From Xanthobacter oligotrophicus (GTDB taxonomy: Bacteria; Pseudomonadota; Alphaproteobacteria; Rhizobiales; Xanthobacteraceae), in NCBI RefSeq assembly GCF_008364685.1, contig NZ_VTTL01000007.1, positions 1 through 64,000 on the forward strand: 64,000 nucleotides of DNA. The letters run 5' to 3'. The translations under genes were made by a program, and so were the position numbers. A model generated the notes under the pieces. That model ran no database searches. It saw only the letters and a list, made by a program, of their open reading frames with translations, and was not told the origin of the DNA. How positions within the stretch are numbered: position 1 is the stretch's first letter; each line of letters starts with the position of its first letter. This document shows positions 54,006 to 63,321 of this stretch, piece by piece.

Positions 54006-55712
54006 ACCTTCCTGCGGCTCACCGCCCTCATGCGCCGGGAGGCGGGCTGGATGGCGCTTGCCGTGCTGCTGTCGGCGGCCGCGAGCCTGTCCCATGTGGG
54101 GCTGATGGCAGCCTCGGGCTGGTTCATCACCGCCATGGCGGTGGCCGGCGCGGCGGGGGCGGCCATGAACCCCTTCACCGCCTCCGCCGCCATCCGCGCC
54201 TTCGCCATCACCCGCACGGGGGCGCGCTATGGCGAGCGGCTGGTGGGCCACGATGCCACCCTGCGCTTCCTCGCCCGGCTGCGGCCGTGGTTCTTCAGCC
54301 GGCTGGTGCCGCTCGCCCCAGCGGCACTGGAGGAGGAGCGCTCCGGCGATCTCCTCGCCCGCCTGCGCACCGATATCGACCGGCTGGAATTCGCCTTCCT
54401 GCGCATCCTTTCGCCGGTGCTGGCTGCGCTGGTGGTGGTCGCGGTGGCGGTGGCCTTCATGGCCGCCCATGACGGGGCCATCGCGCTGCTGCTGCTCGGA
54501 ATGGCGGTCGTGGCCGGCGCCGGGGTGCCGGCGCTGGTGCATGCTCTGGGCGCCGGCGCCTCCCGCCGCCTCGCCGCCGGCACCGGGGCCTATGAGGCGG
54601 CGCTGGTGGATCATCTGGAAGGCGCAGCCGAGCTTGCCATCTACGATCCCGCCGGCCGCCACCGCCTGCTGATCGAGGCCCAGGGCGATGCCCTGCTGGC
54701 CGACGAGCAGCGCCTCGCCAGCCTTTCAGGTGCGGCCGGGTCCGGGGTGGGGCTGATGGCGCAAGTGGCGTTCCTCGGGGTGCTGCTGATGGGCGCCCCG
54801 GCGGTGCTCGGCGGCACGCTGCCGGCGTCCGACTGGGCCATGCTGTCGCTGGCCTCCCTCGCCGTGTTCGATGCCCTGGCGCCCCTGCCGCTGGCCATGC
54901 AGGCCCTGCCGGTGACGCTGGCCAGCGCCCGGCGGATCTTCGCTTTGGTGGACCGGCCGCCGCCGGTGAACGAGGCCGGCGCGCCGGCGCCACCGGAGGG
55001 AGCGCTGGCGTTCTCCGGCGTCGGCCTCACCTATCCCGGCGCTTCAGGACCGGCGCTCGCCAACATCGACCTCACGCTGGCGCCGGGCCGGCATGTGGCG
55101 GTGGTGGGCCCCAGCGGCTCCGGCAAGTCGAGCCTGATCGCCCTTGCTTTGCGCTTCCGCGCGCCGGACCACGGGCGCATCACCTATGGCGGCGTCCCGG
55201 TGGAGAGCATCGACGCCGATGCCCTGCGCCGCCGCCTCGGCGTGCTCCAGCAGGACGACCACCTGTTCGCCGACACGCTGATGGACAATCTGCGGGTGGC
55301 GGACCCGGATGCCTCGCCCGCGCGGTGCGCCGCCGCCTGCGCCACGGCGGGCATCCTCGGCTTTGTCGAAGCGCAGCCGTTGAAGTTCGAGACCTTCGTG
55401 GGCGCCCATGGCACCAGCCTGTCCGGCGGAGAGGCGCGGCGGCTGGCTTTCGCGCGCACCCTGCTGAAGGACGCACCGATGTTGATGTGTGACGAACCTC
55501 TTGAAGGTCTGGACGCAAACACCGCCCGGGAGGTGATGTCGGCGGTATTGGATGCCGCGCGCGGGCGCTCGCTCCTGCTGGTCACCCACAGCCTGGTCGG
55601 GCTGTCCCGCATGGACGAGATCGTGGTGCTGGAAGCCGGCCGCATCATCCGGCGCGGGCCACCGGAGGAGGTGCTGCCGTTTCTGGATAGCCCTGATTTG
55701 ATAGAGGGTTAG
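54000..55712 (+). CDS. cydC: CydC, ABC subunit for cytochrome bd assembly
   Basis: A 570-residue permease-ATPase. Six helices span about 15-300 (SHVGLMAASGWFITAMAVAG is a typical CydC segment); the ATPase part has GPSGSGKSS, LSGGEARRLAFARTLL and MLMCDEPLEGLD, ending with the H-loop VTHSLVGL. It forms a heterodimer with CydD. The start at 54000 overlaps the stop of the 44-codon frame. Its TAG stop overlaps the TAA stop of the convergent ClC gene. Confidence 0.92.
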   Translation: MSTFLRLTALMRREAGWMALAVLLSAAASLSHVGLMAASGWFITAMAVAGAAGAAMNPFTASAAIRAFAITRTGARYGERLVGHDATLRFLARLRPWFFSRLVPLAPAALEEERSGDLLARLRTDIDRLEFAFLRILSPVLAALVVVAVAVAFMAAHDGAIALLLLGMAVVAGAGVPALVHALGAGASRRLAAGTGAYEAALVDHLEGAAELAIYDPAGRHRLLIEAQGDALLADEQRLASLSGAAGSGVGLMAQVAFLGVLLMGAPAVLGGTLPASDWAMLSLASLAVFDALAPLPLAMQALPVTLASARRIFALVDRPPPVNEAGAPAPPEGALAFSGVGLTYPGASGPALANIDLTLAPGRHVAVVGPSGSGKSSLIALALRFRAPDHGRITYGGVPVESIDADALRRRLGVLQQDDHLFADTLMDNLRVADPDASPARCAAACATAGILGFVEAQPLKFETFVGAHGTSLSGGEARRLAFARTLLKDAPMLMCDEPLEGLDANTAREVMSAVLDAARGRSLLLVTHSLVGLSRMDEIVVLEAGRIIRRGPPEEVLPFLDSPDLIEG

Positions 55713-57088
55713 GCCTTGGTCTTCCGCTCCCGCTCGTCCCAGCCGCCCAGTTCCTCATTGGGGAAGGGGGCGCCGGATCGCGGGGTTCCGGTGAGGCGCA
55801 GGGTGCGGTCGAGCAGCACCTCGTAGATGGGCTTGCCGCCCAGCGCCTCGGCCACGAGATTTGCGGTGACACAGGTCAAAATCACTGGAATGAGAAGGCC
55901 GTAAGCGCCGGTAAGTTCGGCCACCAGCACCATCCCCACCAGCGGCGCCCGCACCGTCGCGGAGAACAGCCCGCCCATGGCCGCGATCCCGAACGCCGCC
56001 ACCGCATCCTGGGGCAGCGGCACCGCCAGCGCCAGGAGGGTCGCGAACAGCACCCCCACGGCGGTCGCCATTGCGAGGATCGGGGCGAAGATTCCGCCTG
56101 GGATTCCAGTGGAGTAGCTCGCCATGGTCATGACGAAGCGGATGATGACGATGCCCGCCAGCGTCAGCGCCGGCAGGCCGAGGCCGGGCAGGGACACGGC
56201 CAGCGTCTCGCCGCCGAAGGTCGCCTCCGGCCGCAGCAGGATGAGCGGCCCCACCGCCGCCCCCACCAGCACCGGCAAAAGATAGGGCGAGACCTTCAGC
56301 GCCAGCATCCGCGCCCCATCGAGGGAGGCCACCAGCACCCGGTTGAAGGCCACCCCCACCGCCCCCAGCACCGCCCCCAGAACCAGGAAGGCCGGCAGCA
56401 GCAGGAGCGGCATTTCCGGCACGTCCAGCTTCATGTCCGGCGCCGTTCCGCCGATGGCCTCGGCCATCACCGCGCTCGCCACCGAGCACAGGATGACGGC
56501 GCTATAGGTGCGCAGGCCATAGGGAAATTGGCGCCGCGTCTCCTCGATCACGAACAGGATGGCGGCCAGCGGGGCGTTGAAGGCAGCAGCCAGCCCGGCA
56601 GCGGCGCCTGCAGCGAGGAGGCCGCGGGTGTCCCGCGTGCCGAGCCCGGCCACGTCCGACAGGGCCTTGGTGACGGCGGCGCCCATGTGGATGGTCGGCC
56701 CCTCCCGCCCGGCCACCAGGCCCGAGCCCAGCGCCAGCACGCCGCCCACGAACTTCACCGGCAGCACCCGCTTCCAGCGCACCGGCCGCAGGCCTTCCAG
56801 AGCCCCCTCGATCTCCTGCACCCCCGACCCCGCTGCCTCGGGCGCGAAGGCGCGCACCAGGGCCACCGCCGCCGCCACCATCACCGCCGCCACCGCGGAC
56901 ATGGCGAGATAGAGCAAGGGGCCGTCGAGGTGGGTGCGCACCAGGTCCGGCCATCGGGAAAGCCCATCCACGACCATGTGGAAGACGGCGCCCACCCCGC
57001 CCACCACGAGCCCGGCCCCGGCGGCGAGGACGTAGTAAACGGCGTCTCGCGGCGTTCGGCGGGGATCGGCAGGCGCGGATGGCGTCAC
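55709..57088 (-). CDS. ClC-family chloride/proton antiporter
   Basis: A 459-residue membrane protein with the ClC double repeat. Anion-path motifs are GSGVQE (87-92), GREGP (127-131, gating Glu129) and GIPGGIFAP; the internal proton Glu is present in LFVIEETRRQF, and KPIYEVLL supplies the central Tyr. These features indicate an H+/Cl- exchanger like E. coli ClcA rather than a channel. I prefer the GTG at 57088 with GAGG upstream; a longer frame from 57235 would overlap the ABC gene and has a Pro-rich tail unlike the family. Confidence 0.9.
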   Translation of the reverse strand: MTPSAPADPRRTPRDAVYYVLAAGAGLVVGGVGAVFHMVVDGLSRWPDLVRTHLDGPLLYLAMSAVAAVMVAAAVALVRAFAPEAAGSGVQEIEGALEGLRPVRWKRVLPVKFVGGVLALGSGLVAGREGPTIHMGAAVTKALSDVAGLGTRDTRGLLAAGAAAGLAAAFNAPLAAILFVIEETRRQFPYGLRTYSAVILCSVASAVMAEAIGGTAPDMKLDVPEMPLLLLPAFLVLGAVLGAVGVAFNRVLVASLDGARMLALKVSPYLLPVLVGAAVGPLILLRPEATFGGETLAVSLPGLGLPALTLAGIVIIRFVMTMASYSTGIPGGIFAPILAMATAVGVLFATLLALAVPLPQDAVAAFGIAAMGGLFSATVRAPLVGMVLVAELTGAYGLLIPVILTCVTANLVAEALGGKPIYEVLLDRTLRLTGTPRSGAPFPNEELGGWDERERKTKA

Positions 57089-57173
57089 GCAAGGCCTCGG
57101 CGGCAAGAGAGGGAGCAAAGGTGCTCCCTTAAGGCTTACCGGAGGCAGGTGCGTGGGGGCAAGCGGCTCCGTC

Positions 57174-58922
57174 TCAGGTCGGGTGGAACACGGGGGCCGC
57201 GGCCGGCCGCAGCGTGCGCGGCGCCTCCTCGCCATGCAGGTGCAGCACCCGGTCGTGCAGGTCGGCGAGGGTGGAGCGGTGGCCGATGGAAATGAAGGTG
57301 GCGTGCGGCAGCCGGTCCTGCAGCAGGGCGTAGAGCGCCGCCTCGGACGGCTCGTCCAGCGCCGAGGTGGCCTCGTCCAGCAGCAGCACGTCGGGGGCGT
57401 CGAGCAGCGCGCGGGCGATGGCGAGGCGCTGCTGTTCCCCGAGGGACAGTTCGTGCGGCCACAGCGCCTGTTCCTCCAGCCGGCCGGTGAGGGCGGGCAG
57501 GCCGACAGCGGTGAGGATCTCGGCGAGGCGCTCCTTCGGCACCGTGTCCACCGGCCGCGGATAGGTGAGGGCGACGTCGAGCCGGCCCACGGGCACGTAG
57601 GGCTTCTGCGGCAGGACCAGCAGGCGCTGGTCTTCGTTGCGGTGCACCGTGCCCGATCCGAACGGCCAGATGCCAGCGATGGCGCGCAGCAGCGTGGTCT
57701 TGCCAGCGCCGGACGGGCCGGTGATCAGCACCCGCTCGCCGCGACCGATGGCGATCTCGCCGGTGCGGATGAGGGGGCCGCCGCCGGGCAGGCGCACGTC
57801 GAGGTCGCGCAGGGTGAGGCCGTGGGCGCCGGCCGCGCCCGTCGTGCCGAAGGCCGGCACGTCCGCGCCGATGCGGGCCTTTGTGATGGCGGCCTCGAAG
57901 CCGGTGAGGCGGTGCACCACCGAGGTCCACTCGGCCAGGGTGACGTAGCTCGAAATGAAGAAGGAGAAGGAGCCCTGTACCGAGCCGAAGGCGCTCGCCG
58001 TCTGCATCAATTGCCCGAGCTGGATCTGGCCGGCGAAATAGGCGGGGGCCACCACCACGTAAGGAAAGATGGTGGAAATCTGGTTGTAGCCGGCGGTGAA
58101 CCAGGTGAGGCGCTTCTGCGCCTTCATGAGATCCACGAAATTACCGAAGATGCGGGAGAATCGGCCGTCGAGCTTGCGATCCTCGGCCGGTGAGCCGTTC
58201 AGCAGGGCGATCTGCTCGCCGTTCTCGCGCACCCGGACCAGATCGACGCGGAAGTCGGCCTCGTAGCGCTGCTGGTCGAAATTGAGCTTCACCAACGGCC
58301 GGCCGATGACATGGGCGATGAGCGTGCCCACCGCGGCATAGATCAGCGCCGCGAAGAACAGGTAGCCGGGAATATTGATCTCGTGCCCGAACAGCTTCAG
58401 TCCCAGCGGGCCGGACAGGTTCCAGAGGATGACGCTGAAGGACAGCAAAGAGACGACGGTGCCCAGCAGCCCCACGCCCACCGAGATGGTGCGGTTGACG
58501 AAGATCTGCACGTCCTCGGCGATGCGCTGGTCCGGGTTGTCGGCGGCATCTCCCGACAGGCGCAGGCGGTAGTGCACGTCGTCGGAGAGCCAGGCGTCGA
58601 GATAGCGCTTGGTGAGCCAGCGCCGCCAGCGGATCTCCAGTCCCTGCTTGAGGTAGACCTGGTACACCGCCACCACGATGGCGCCGGCGGCAAGGCCGCA
58701 GAACACCAGGATCTGTTTCTGGAACGCCGGGAAGTCCTTGTCCTGGATGGCGTTGTAGAAGGCCACGTTCCACTCGTTGAGCAGCACGGTGGCGAACACC
58801 CAGGCGAGTTCCAGGGCTATGACGGCGGCGAGCAGGCCGATGGCGGTCCACCGCTCCTCGCTCCTGAAATAGGGCATGGCGAGGCGGCGGATGTCGCCAA
58901 TGAGGGTGAAAAGCGCGCGCAC
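57174..58922 (-). CDS. SbmA/BacA-like ABC transporter (permease-ATPase)
   Basis: A 582-residue ABC protein of the ABCD/YddA class. The membrane domain (about 20-330) carries SbmA/BacA-type patterns such as ALELAWVFATVLLNEWNVAF and YNAIQDKDFPAFQKQ, and RWRRWLTKRYLDAWL. The ATPase has GPSGAGKTT, LSLGEQQRLAIARALL and VLLLDEATSALDEPSE. Relatives import peptides, B12 or act on very long-chain fatty acids; in rhizobia BacA-type proteins matter for envelope lipids and peptide tolerance. The GTG at 58922 has GGGAGAGG upstream; the ATG at 58994 is a less likely start. Confidence 0.88.
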   Translation of the reverse strand: MRALFTLIGDIRRLAMPYFRSEERWTAIGLLAAVIALELAWVFATVLLNEWNVAFYNAIQDKDFPAFQKQILVFCGLAAGAIVVAVYQVYLKQGLEIRWRRWLTKRYLDAWLSDDVHYRLRLSGDAADNPDQRIAEDVQIFVNRTISVGVGLLGTVVSLLSFSVILWNLSGPLGLKLFGHEINIPGYLFFAALIYAAVGTLIAHVIGRPLVKLNFDQQRYEADFRVDLVRVRENGEQIALLNGSPAEDRKLDGRFSRIFGNFVDLMKAQKRLTWFTAGYNQISTIFPYVVVAPAYFAGQIQLGQLMQTASAFGSVQGSFSFFISSYVTLAEWTSVVHRLTGFEAAITKARIGADVPAFGTTGAAGAHGLTLRDLDVRLPGGGPLIRTGEIAIGRGERVLITGPSGAGKTTLLRAIAGIWPFGSGTVHRNEDQRLLVLPQKPYVPVGRLDVALTYPRPVDTVPKERLAEILTAVGLPALTGRLEEQALWPHELSLGEQQRLAIARALLDAPDVLLLDEATSALDEPSEAALYALLQDRLPHATFISIGHRSTLADLHDRVLHLHGEEAPRTLRPAAAPVFHPT

Positions 58923-59048
58923 GAAGGACCTCTCCCGACACCAAGTGCGCGCAGCTTTGCCGGCTGGCGCATGACCGCACCATGGCCGCCGCATGAACGA
59001 TTGGAAAGGTGCCGAAGGGGAAGTGGGCGTTGGTCGGGGCGACGCTGT

Positions 59049-59097
59049 GGCGCTGCGTTACAGACAGGATTGATCACTCTGTCTGTAACGCAGCGCC
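59049..59097. terminator. Perfect 19-bp inverted repeat
   Basis: GGCGCTGCGTTACAGACAG (59049-59067) and its exact complement (59079-59097) flank an 11-nt loop. It lies 27 bp after the PhnA-domain gene and 127 bp before the next start, so it most likely ends the acyl-CoA synthetase transcript. No T-run follows; a dimeric regulator could also use such a dyad. Confidence 0.65.
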
Positions 59098-59123
59098 TGA
59101 ATTCATGAAGCGCGCGAACGCGC

Positions 59124-59336
59124 TCAGGCCTTCTTCACGAACTCCGTGCGCAGCACGAGGCCCTTGACCTTCTCGACCTTGCAGTCGATTTCCTCCGGAT
59201 CGTCGGTGAGGCGGATGCCCTTCACCAGCGTGCCCCGCTTCAAGGTGACGGACGTGCCCTTCACCTTGAGGTCCTTGATGAGGGTCACGTTGTCGCCATC
59301 CTTCAGGATGGCGCCGTTCGCGTCCTTGACGTCCAC
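59124..59336 (-). CDS. PhnA/YjdM C-terminal domain protein
   Basis: A 70-residue protein, matching the C-terminal PhnA domain (DVKDANGAILKDGDNVTLIK, LKVKGTSVTLKRGTLVKGIRL and a terminal KKA). Complete YjdM proteins have an N-terminal zinc ribbon of about 35 residues that is missing here. The GTG start at 59336 directly follows the TGA of the acyl-CoA synthetase gene, with no gap, so it is translated by coupling. PhnA was named from phosphonate loci, but its role is not phosphonate breakdown; function unknown. Confidence 0.75.
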   Translation of the reverse strand: MDVKDANGAILKDGDNVTLIKDLKVKGTSVTLKRGTLVKGIRLTDDPEEIDCKVEKVKGLVLRTEFVKKA

Positions 59337-60965
59337 TCAGACCTCCTTGGCCATCTCGCGCAGCCGGAACTTCTGGATCTTGCCGGTCGATGTCTTCGGG
59401 ATTTCCTCGAAGACGATGTGGCGCGGGCACTTATAAGCCGCCAGATGGGTCCGGCAATGGGCGATCAGTTCCTCCACCGTCGCGCTCGCGCCCTCGCGCA
59501 GCTCCACGAAGGCGACCGGCGTCTCGCCCCACTTCTCGTCGGGCTTGGCCACCACCGCCGCCGCGCTCACTGCCGGGTGCTTGTAGAGGGCGTCCTCCAC
59601 CTCGATGGAGGAGATGTTCTCGCCGCCCGAGATGATGATGTCCTTGGAGCGGTCCTTCAGCTGGATGTAGCCGTCGGGATGCTTCACCCCGAGGTCGCCG
59701 GAATGGAACCAGCCGCCGGCGAACGCGGCGTCGGTGGCGGTGGGATTTTTGAGGTAGCCCTTCATCACCACGTTGCCGCGGAACATGACCTCGCCCAGCG
59801 TCTCGCCGTCGGCGGGCACCGGCACCATGGTTTCGGGATCCAGCACGTCGAGGGCTTCCAGCGCGCCGTAGCGCACGCCCTGCCGTGCCTTCTTGATGGC
59901 GCGATCCTGCGCGGGCAGGGCATCCCATTCGGCATGCCATTCGTTGACCACGGAGGGGCCATAGACCTCGGTGAGGCCGTAGACGTGCACGACGTTGAAG
60001 CCGGCCTCCTGCATGGCGGCAAGCACCGCCTCCGGCGGCGGGGCGGCGGCGGTGATGAATTCCACCTTGTGGGGCAGCGGCCGCTTGTCCGTCTCCGGCG
60101 TGTTGAGCAGCGTGGACATGACGATGGGGGCGCCGCACATGTGCGTCACCTTGTAGTCGGCGATGGCATCGAAGATGGGCTTGGCGCGCACCTGCCGCAG
60201 GCACACATGGGTGCCGCCCGCCAGCGTGATGGACCAGGGGAAACACCAGCCGTTGCAGTGGAACATGGGCAGCGTCCACAGATAGACCGGATGCTTGCCG
60301 AGGCTGCAGGTGACCACGTTGCCCACCGCGAGCAGGTGCGCGCCGCGATGGTGATAGACCACGCCCTTGGGGTCGCCGGTGGTGCCGGAGGTATAGTTGA
60401 GGGCGATGGCGTCCCATTCGTCGTCCGGCGTCTTCCAGGCGAAGTCGGCATCGCCGGTGGCCAGGAAATCCTCGTATTCGATGGTGCCGATGCGCTCGCC
60501 GTTGCCGGTGAATTCGGGGTCGTCATAGTCGATGACCACGGGCTTCGTTGTCGCCATAGCCAGGGCGGCCTTCATGACGGGCGAGAATTCCCGGTCGGTG
60601 ATGAGCACCTTGGCCTCGCCGTGGTCGAGGGTGAAGGCGAGGATGGCGGCGTCGAGGCGGGTATTGAGGGAGTTGAGGATCGCGCCCGTCATGGGCACGC
60701 CGTAGTGCGCCTCCAGCATGGCCGGCGCGTTGGGGAGCATGACGGCGACCGTGTCGCCCTTGCCCACGCCGAGCTTGGCGAGGGCCGAGGCGAGCCGCCG
60801 GCTGCGGGCGTAGAAATCGCGATAATTGCGGGTGAGCGCGCCATGGATGATGGCAGTGTGGTCCGGGAACACGCCGGCGGCCCGCTCCAGGAAGCCGAGC
60901 GGGGTCAGCGGCTGGAAATTCGCGGGATTGCGGTCGAGATGCAGGTCATAGATGCCGCCGGCCAT
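59337..60965 (-). CDS. Acyl-CoA synthetase (AMP-forming)
   Basis: A 542-residue ANL-superfamily ligase. Motifs: TSGTTGDPKGVVYHHRG (P-loop), YGLTEVYGPS (A5), GWFHSGDLGVKHPDGY (A7), DRSKDIIISGGENIS (A8) and PKTSTGKIQKF with the catalytic Lys. It resembles medium-chain AlkK-type and methylmercaptopropionate-CoA ligase (DmdB) enzymes; the acyl substrate cannot be fixed. Start at 60965 with AAGGGGGG at the right distance. Divergent from prpE. Confidence 0.88.
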   Translation of the reverse strand: MAGGIYDLHLDRNPANFQPLTPLGFLERAAGVFPDHTAIIHGALTRNYRDFYARSRRLASALAKLGVGKGDTVAVMLPNAPAMLEAHYGVPMTGAILNSLNTRLDAAILAFTLDHGEAKVLITDREFSPVMKAALAMATTKPVVIDYDDPEFTGNGERIGTIEYEDFLATGDADFAWKTPDDEWDAIALNYTSGTTGDPKGVVYHHRGAHLLAVGNVVTCSLGKHPVYLWTLPMFHCNGWCFPWSITLAGGTHVCLRQVRAKPIFDAIADYKVTHMCGAPIVMSTLLNTPETDKRPLPHKVEFITAAAPPPEAVLAAMQEAGFNVVHVYGLTEVYGPSVVNEWHAEWDALPAQDRAIKKARQGVRYGALEALDVLDPETMVPVPADGETLGEVMFRGNVVMKGYLKNPTATDAAFAGGWFHSGDLGVKHPDGYIQLKDRSKDIIISGGENISSIEVEDALYKHPAVSAAAVVAKPDEKWGETPVAFVELREGASATVEELIAHCRTHLAAYKCPRHIVFEEIPKTSTGKIQKFRLREMAKEV

Positions 60966-61282
60966 CGGTCCCCCCTTGGTGCAAGCTTTTGGGGCGCGGC
61001 GGTGTCGGCGCGCCCGAATTTGGGTTGTATTCGGGTCGCGACCGTAGCCGAGGCGGGCGATCCGGTGCAATCTCGCCAAAGCGAGACGAAAGTCTCACCG
61101 CGCTTCGCCAGATCGATCTTGCGGATGGCGAACTGCTGATCCGGGTCAATTTGTTGGACCAGCTGAACTGGGTGGTCCAAGGTTTTTCCCGACCAAGGTC
61201 TTACGCATTTGTGCGAACTTGCGTCGTGGATAGGCGACCGGCAGTAACCATCCCCAACAAGAGGGTCGAATGGGAGGCGTCC
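60966..61282. promoter_or_regulatory. Divergent promoter region with palindrome
   Basis: No gene. TTGGACCA (61154-61161) and TGGTCCAA (61173-61180) form a perfect 8-bp inverted repeat with an 11-bp spacer, and inside it CCAG/CTGG (5-bp gap) forms a second dyad. This nested site lies about 100 bp before prpE and 190 bp before the other synthetase gene and may control both. GntR/FadR-type regulators use TGGTC half-sites; that link is a guess. Confidence 0.55.
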
Positions 61283-63199
61283 ATGTCCGAGGTCGGAACG
61301 AGCGGATACGCTGAAACCTATGCCAGCTGGCGGGCGGATCCTTCCGCTTTCTGGGGCGCGGCGGCGCAATCCCTAGAATGGTCCAAGGCGCCGGAGAAGG
61401 TGTTCGATCCCGAGGCCGGTGTCTATGGCCGCTGGTTCCCCGACGCTGTCGGCAACATCTGCCACAACGCCCTCGATCGCCACGTGGCCGCCGGCCGTGG
61501 CGACCAGGCGGCGCTGATCTATGACAGCCCGGTCACCGGCGCCAAGCGCACCCTCACTTATGCGCAGATGCTGAAGGAGGTGAGCACGCTCGCTGCGGTG
61601 CTTCAGGACCTCGGCGTCGGCAAGGGCGACCGGGTGCTGATCTACATGCCCATGGTGCCCGAGGCCATCGGCGCCATGCTCGCTTGCGCCCGCATCGGCG
61701 CCATCCATTCGGTGGTGTTCGGCGGGTTCGCGGCGAAGGAGCTGGCCACCCGCATCGAGGATGCCGAGCCGAAGGTGATCCTCGCCGCCTCGTGCGGCAT
61801 CGAGCCCAACCGCGTGGTGGCCTACAAGCCGCTCCTCGACCTTGCCATTTCCATGTCCGCGGTGAAGCCGCAGCGTTGCCTCGTGCTCCAGCGCCCCGAG
61901 GGGCCCGGCGCCCTGACCGAGGGTCGCGACCTCGACTGGGCGGCGGCCTGCGCGGCTGCGGCCGATGCCGGCAAGAGCGCGCCCTGCGCGGACATGGCGG
62001 CCACCGACCCGCTCTACATCCTCTACACTTCCGGGACCACGGGTAAGCCCAAGGGCGTCGTGCGCGACATCGGCGGCTACATGGTGGCGCTCGACTGGAG
62101 CATGAAGAACCTCTACGGCATCGCGCCCGGCGAGGTATTCTGGACCGCCTCCGACATCGGCTGGGTGGTGGGCCATTCCTACATCGTCTACGGCCCGCTG
62201 ATCCACGGCGCGACCACCCTCGTCTATGAGGGCAAGCCGGTGGGCACGCCGGACCCAGGCGCGTTCTGGCGGGTGATCGAGGAGCACAAGGTGGTGGCGC
62301 TGTTCACCGCGCCCACAGCGCTCCGCGCCATCAAGAAGGAGGATCCCGATTGCCTCCTGAAGCAGGGCCGCGACCTCTCCCGCTTCCGCACCCTGTTCCT
62401 CGCTGGTGAGCGTGCCGATCCCGATACGGTGATCTGGGCGCAGCAGCAGCTACAGGTGCCGGTGGTGGATCACTGGTGGCAGACCGAGACCGGCTGGGCC
62501 ATTGCCGCCAATCCGGTGGGCCTCGGCCTTTTGCCCACCAAGCTCGGCTCGCCCACCGTGCCCATGCCGGGCTATGACATCGCGATCGTGGACGAGGCTG
62601 CAAAGCCGGTGCCAGCGGGCACCATGGGCTCCATCGTGGTGAAGCTGCCGCTGCCGCCCGGCTGCCTGCCCACCCTGTGGCAGCAGGACGACCGCTTCGC
62701 CGAGGGCTACCTCGCCGACTATCCCGGCTACTACAAGACCTCCGATGCCGGCTTCCTGGACGAGGACGGCTATGTCTTCGTCATGGGCCGCACCGACGAC
62801 ATCATCAACGTCGCCGGCCACCGCCTGTCCACCGGCGGCATGGAAGAGGTTCTGGCCTCCCATCCGGACGTGGCCGAATGCGCGGTCATCGGCGTCAAGG
62901 ACGAGCTGAAGGGCGAGGTGCCTTGCGGCTTCGTGGTGCTCAAGGCAGGCGAGCGCCGCGCGCCCGACGTGATCGAGAAGGAACTGGTGGGCCTCGTGCG
63001 CGACCGCATCGGCCCGGTGGCGGCGTTCAAGCTGGCGGTGACGGTGAACCGCCTGCCCAAGACGCGCTCGGGCAAGATCCTGCGCGGCACCATGAAGAAG
63101 ATCGCCGATCACGACGAATGGTCGGTTCCGGCCACCATCGACGACGCCGGCGTGCTCGAGGAGATCGAGGACGTGCTGAAGGCGCGCGGCATCGCCTGA
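61283..63199 (+). CDS. prpE: Propionyl-CoA synthetase
   Basis: A 638-residue AMP-forming acyl-CoA ligase of the Acs/PrpE group. It has YTSGTTGKPKGVVRDIGG (P-loop), DHWWQTETGWAI (A5), YYKTSDAGFLDEDGY (A7), GRTDDIINVAGHRLSTGGMEE (A8) and TRSGKILRGTMKKIA with the catalytic, acetylation-prone Lys. The RAPDVIEKELVGLVRDRIG region is typical of PrpE rather than Acs. The start at 61283 follows GGGAGGCG; upstream codons in frame lie in the promoter region. It activates propionate and also acetate, so it could act downstream of ActP. Confidence 0.9.
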   Translation: MSEVGTSGYAETYASWRADPSAFWGAAAQSLEWSKAPEKVFDPEAGVYGRWFPDAVGNICHNALDRHVAAGRGDQAALIYDSPVTGAKRTLTYAQMLKEVSTLAAVLQDLGVGKGDRVLIYMPMVPEAIGAMLACARIGAIHSVVFGGFAAKELATRIEDAEPKVILAASCGIEPNRVVAYKPLLDLAISMSAVKPQRCLVLQRPEGPGALTEGRDLDWAAACAAAADAGKSAPCADMAATDPLYILYTSGTTGKPKGVVRDIGGYMVALDWSMKNLYGIAPGEVFWTASDIGWVVGHSYIVYGPLIHGATTLVYEGKPVGTPDPGAFWRVIEEHKVVALFTAPTALRAIKKEDPDCLLKQGRDLSRFRTLFLAGERADPDTVIWAQQQLQVPVVDHWWQTETGWAIAANPVGLGLLPTKLGSPTVPMPGYDIAIVDEAAKPVPAGTMGSIVVKLPLPPGCLPTLWQQDDRFAEGYLADYPGYYKTSDAGFLDEDGYVFVMGRTDDIINVAGHRLSTGGMEEVLASHPDVAECAVIGVKDELKGEVPCGFVVLKAGERRAPDVIEKELVGLVRDRIGPVAAFKLAVTVNRLPKTRSGKILRGTMKKIADHDEWSVPATIDDAGVLEEIEDVLKARGIA

Positions 63200-63216
63200 G
63201 ATCGCACTGGAGGTGA

Positions 63217-63251
63217 GCCTGGACGCAGCAGCCGTGTGCCTGCGTCCAGGC
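63217..63251. terminator. Hairpin between prpE and convergent small gene
   Basis: GCCTGGACGCA (63217-63227) and TGCGTCCAGGC (63241-63251) pair perfectly over 11 bp with a 13-nt loop, 17 bp after the prpE stop. Confidence 0.7.
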
Positions 63252-63321
63252 GCTCAAACACCCATGCGGAAAATGCGATCCGGCAAACACCGCCGATAGG
63301 TTGCCGGGGCCCCGTCAGCCG

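Noticed and set aside
57089-57235. Extended N-terminus of the ClC gene to 57235
   Set aside because: It overlaps the end of the ABC gene and codes a Pro/Arg-rich peptide absent from ClC proteins; GTG 57088 has a ribosome binding site.
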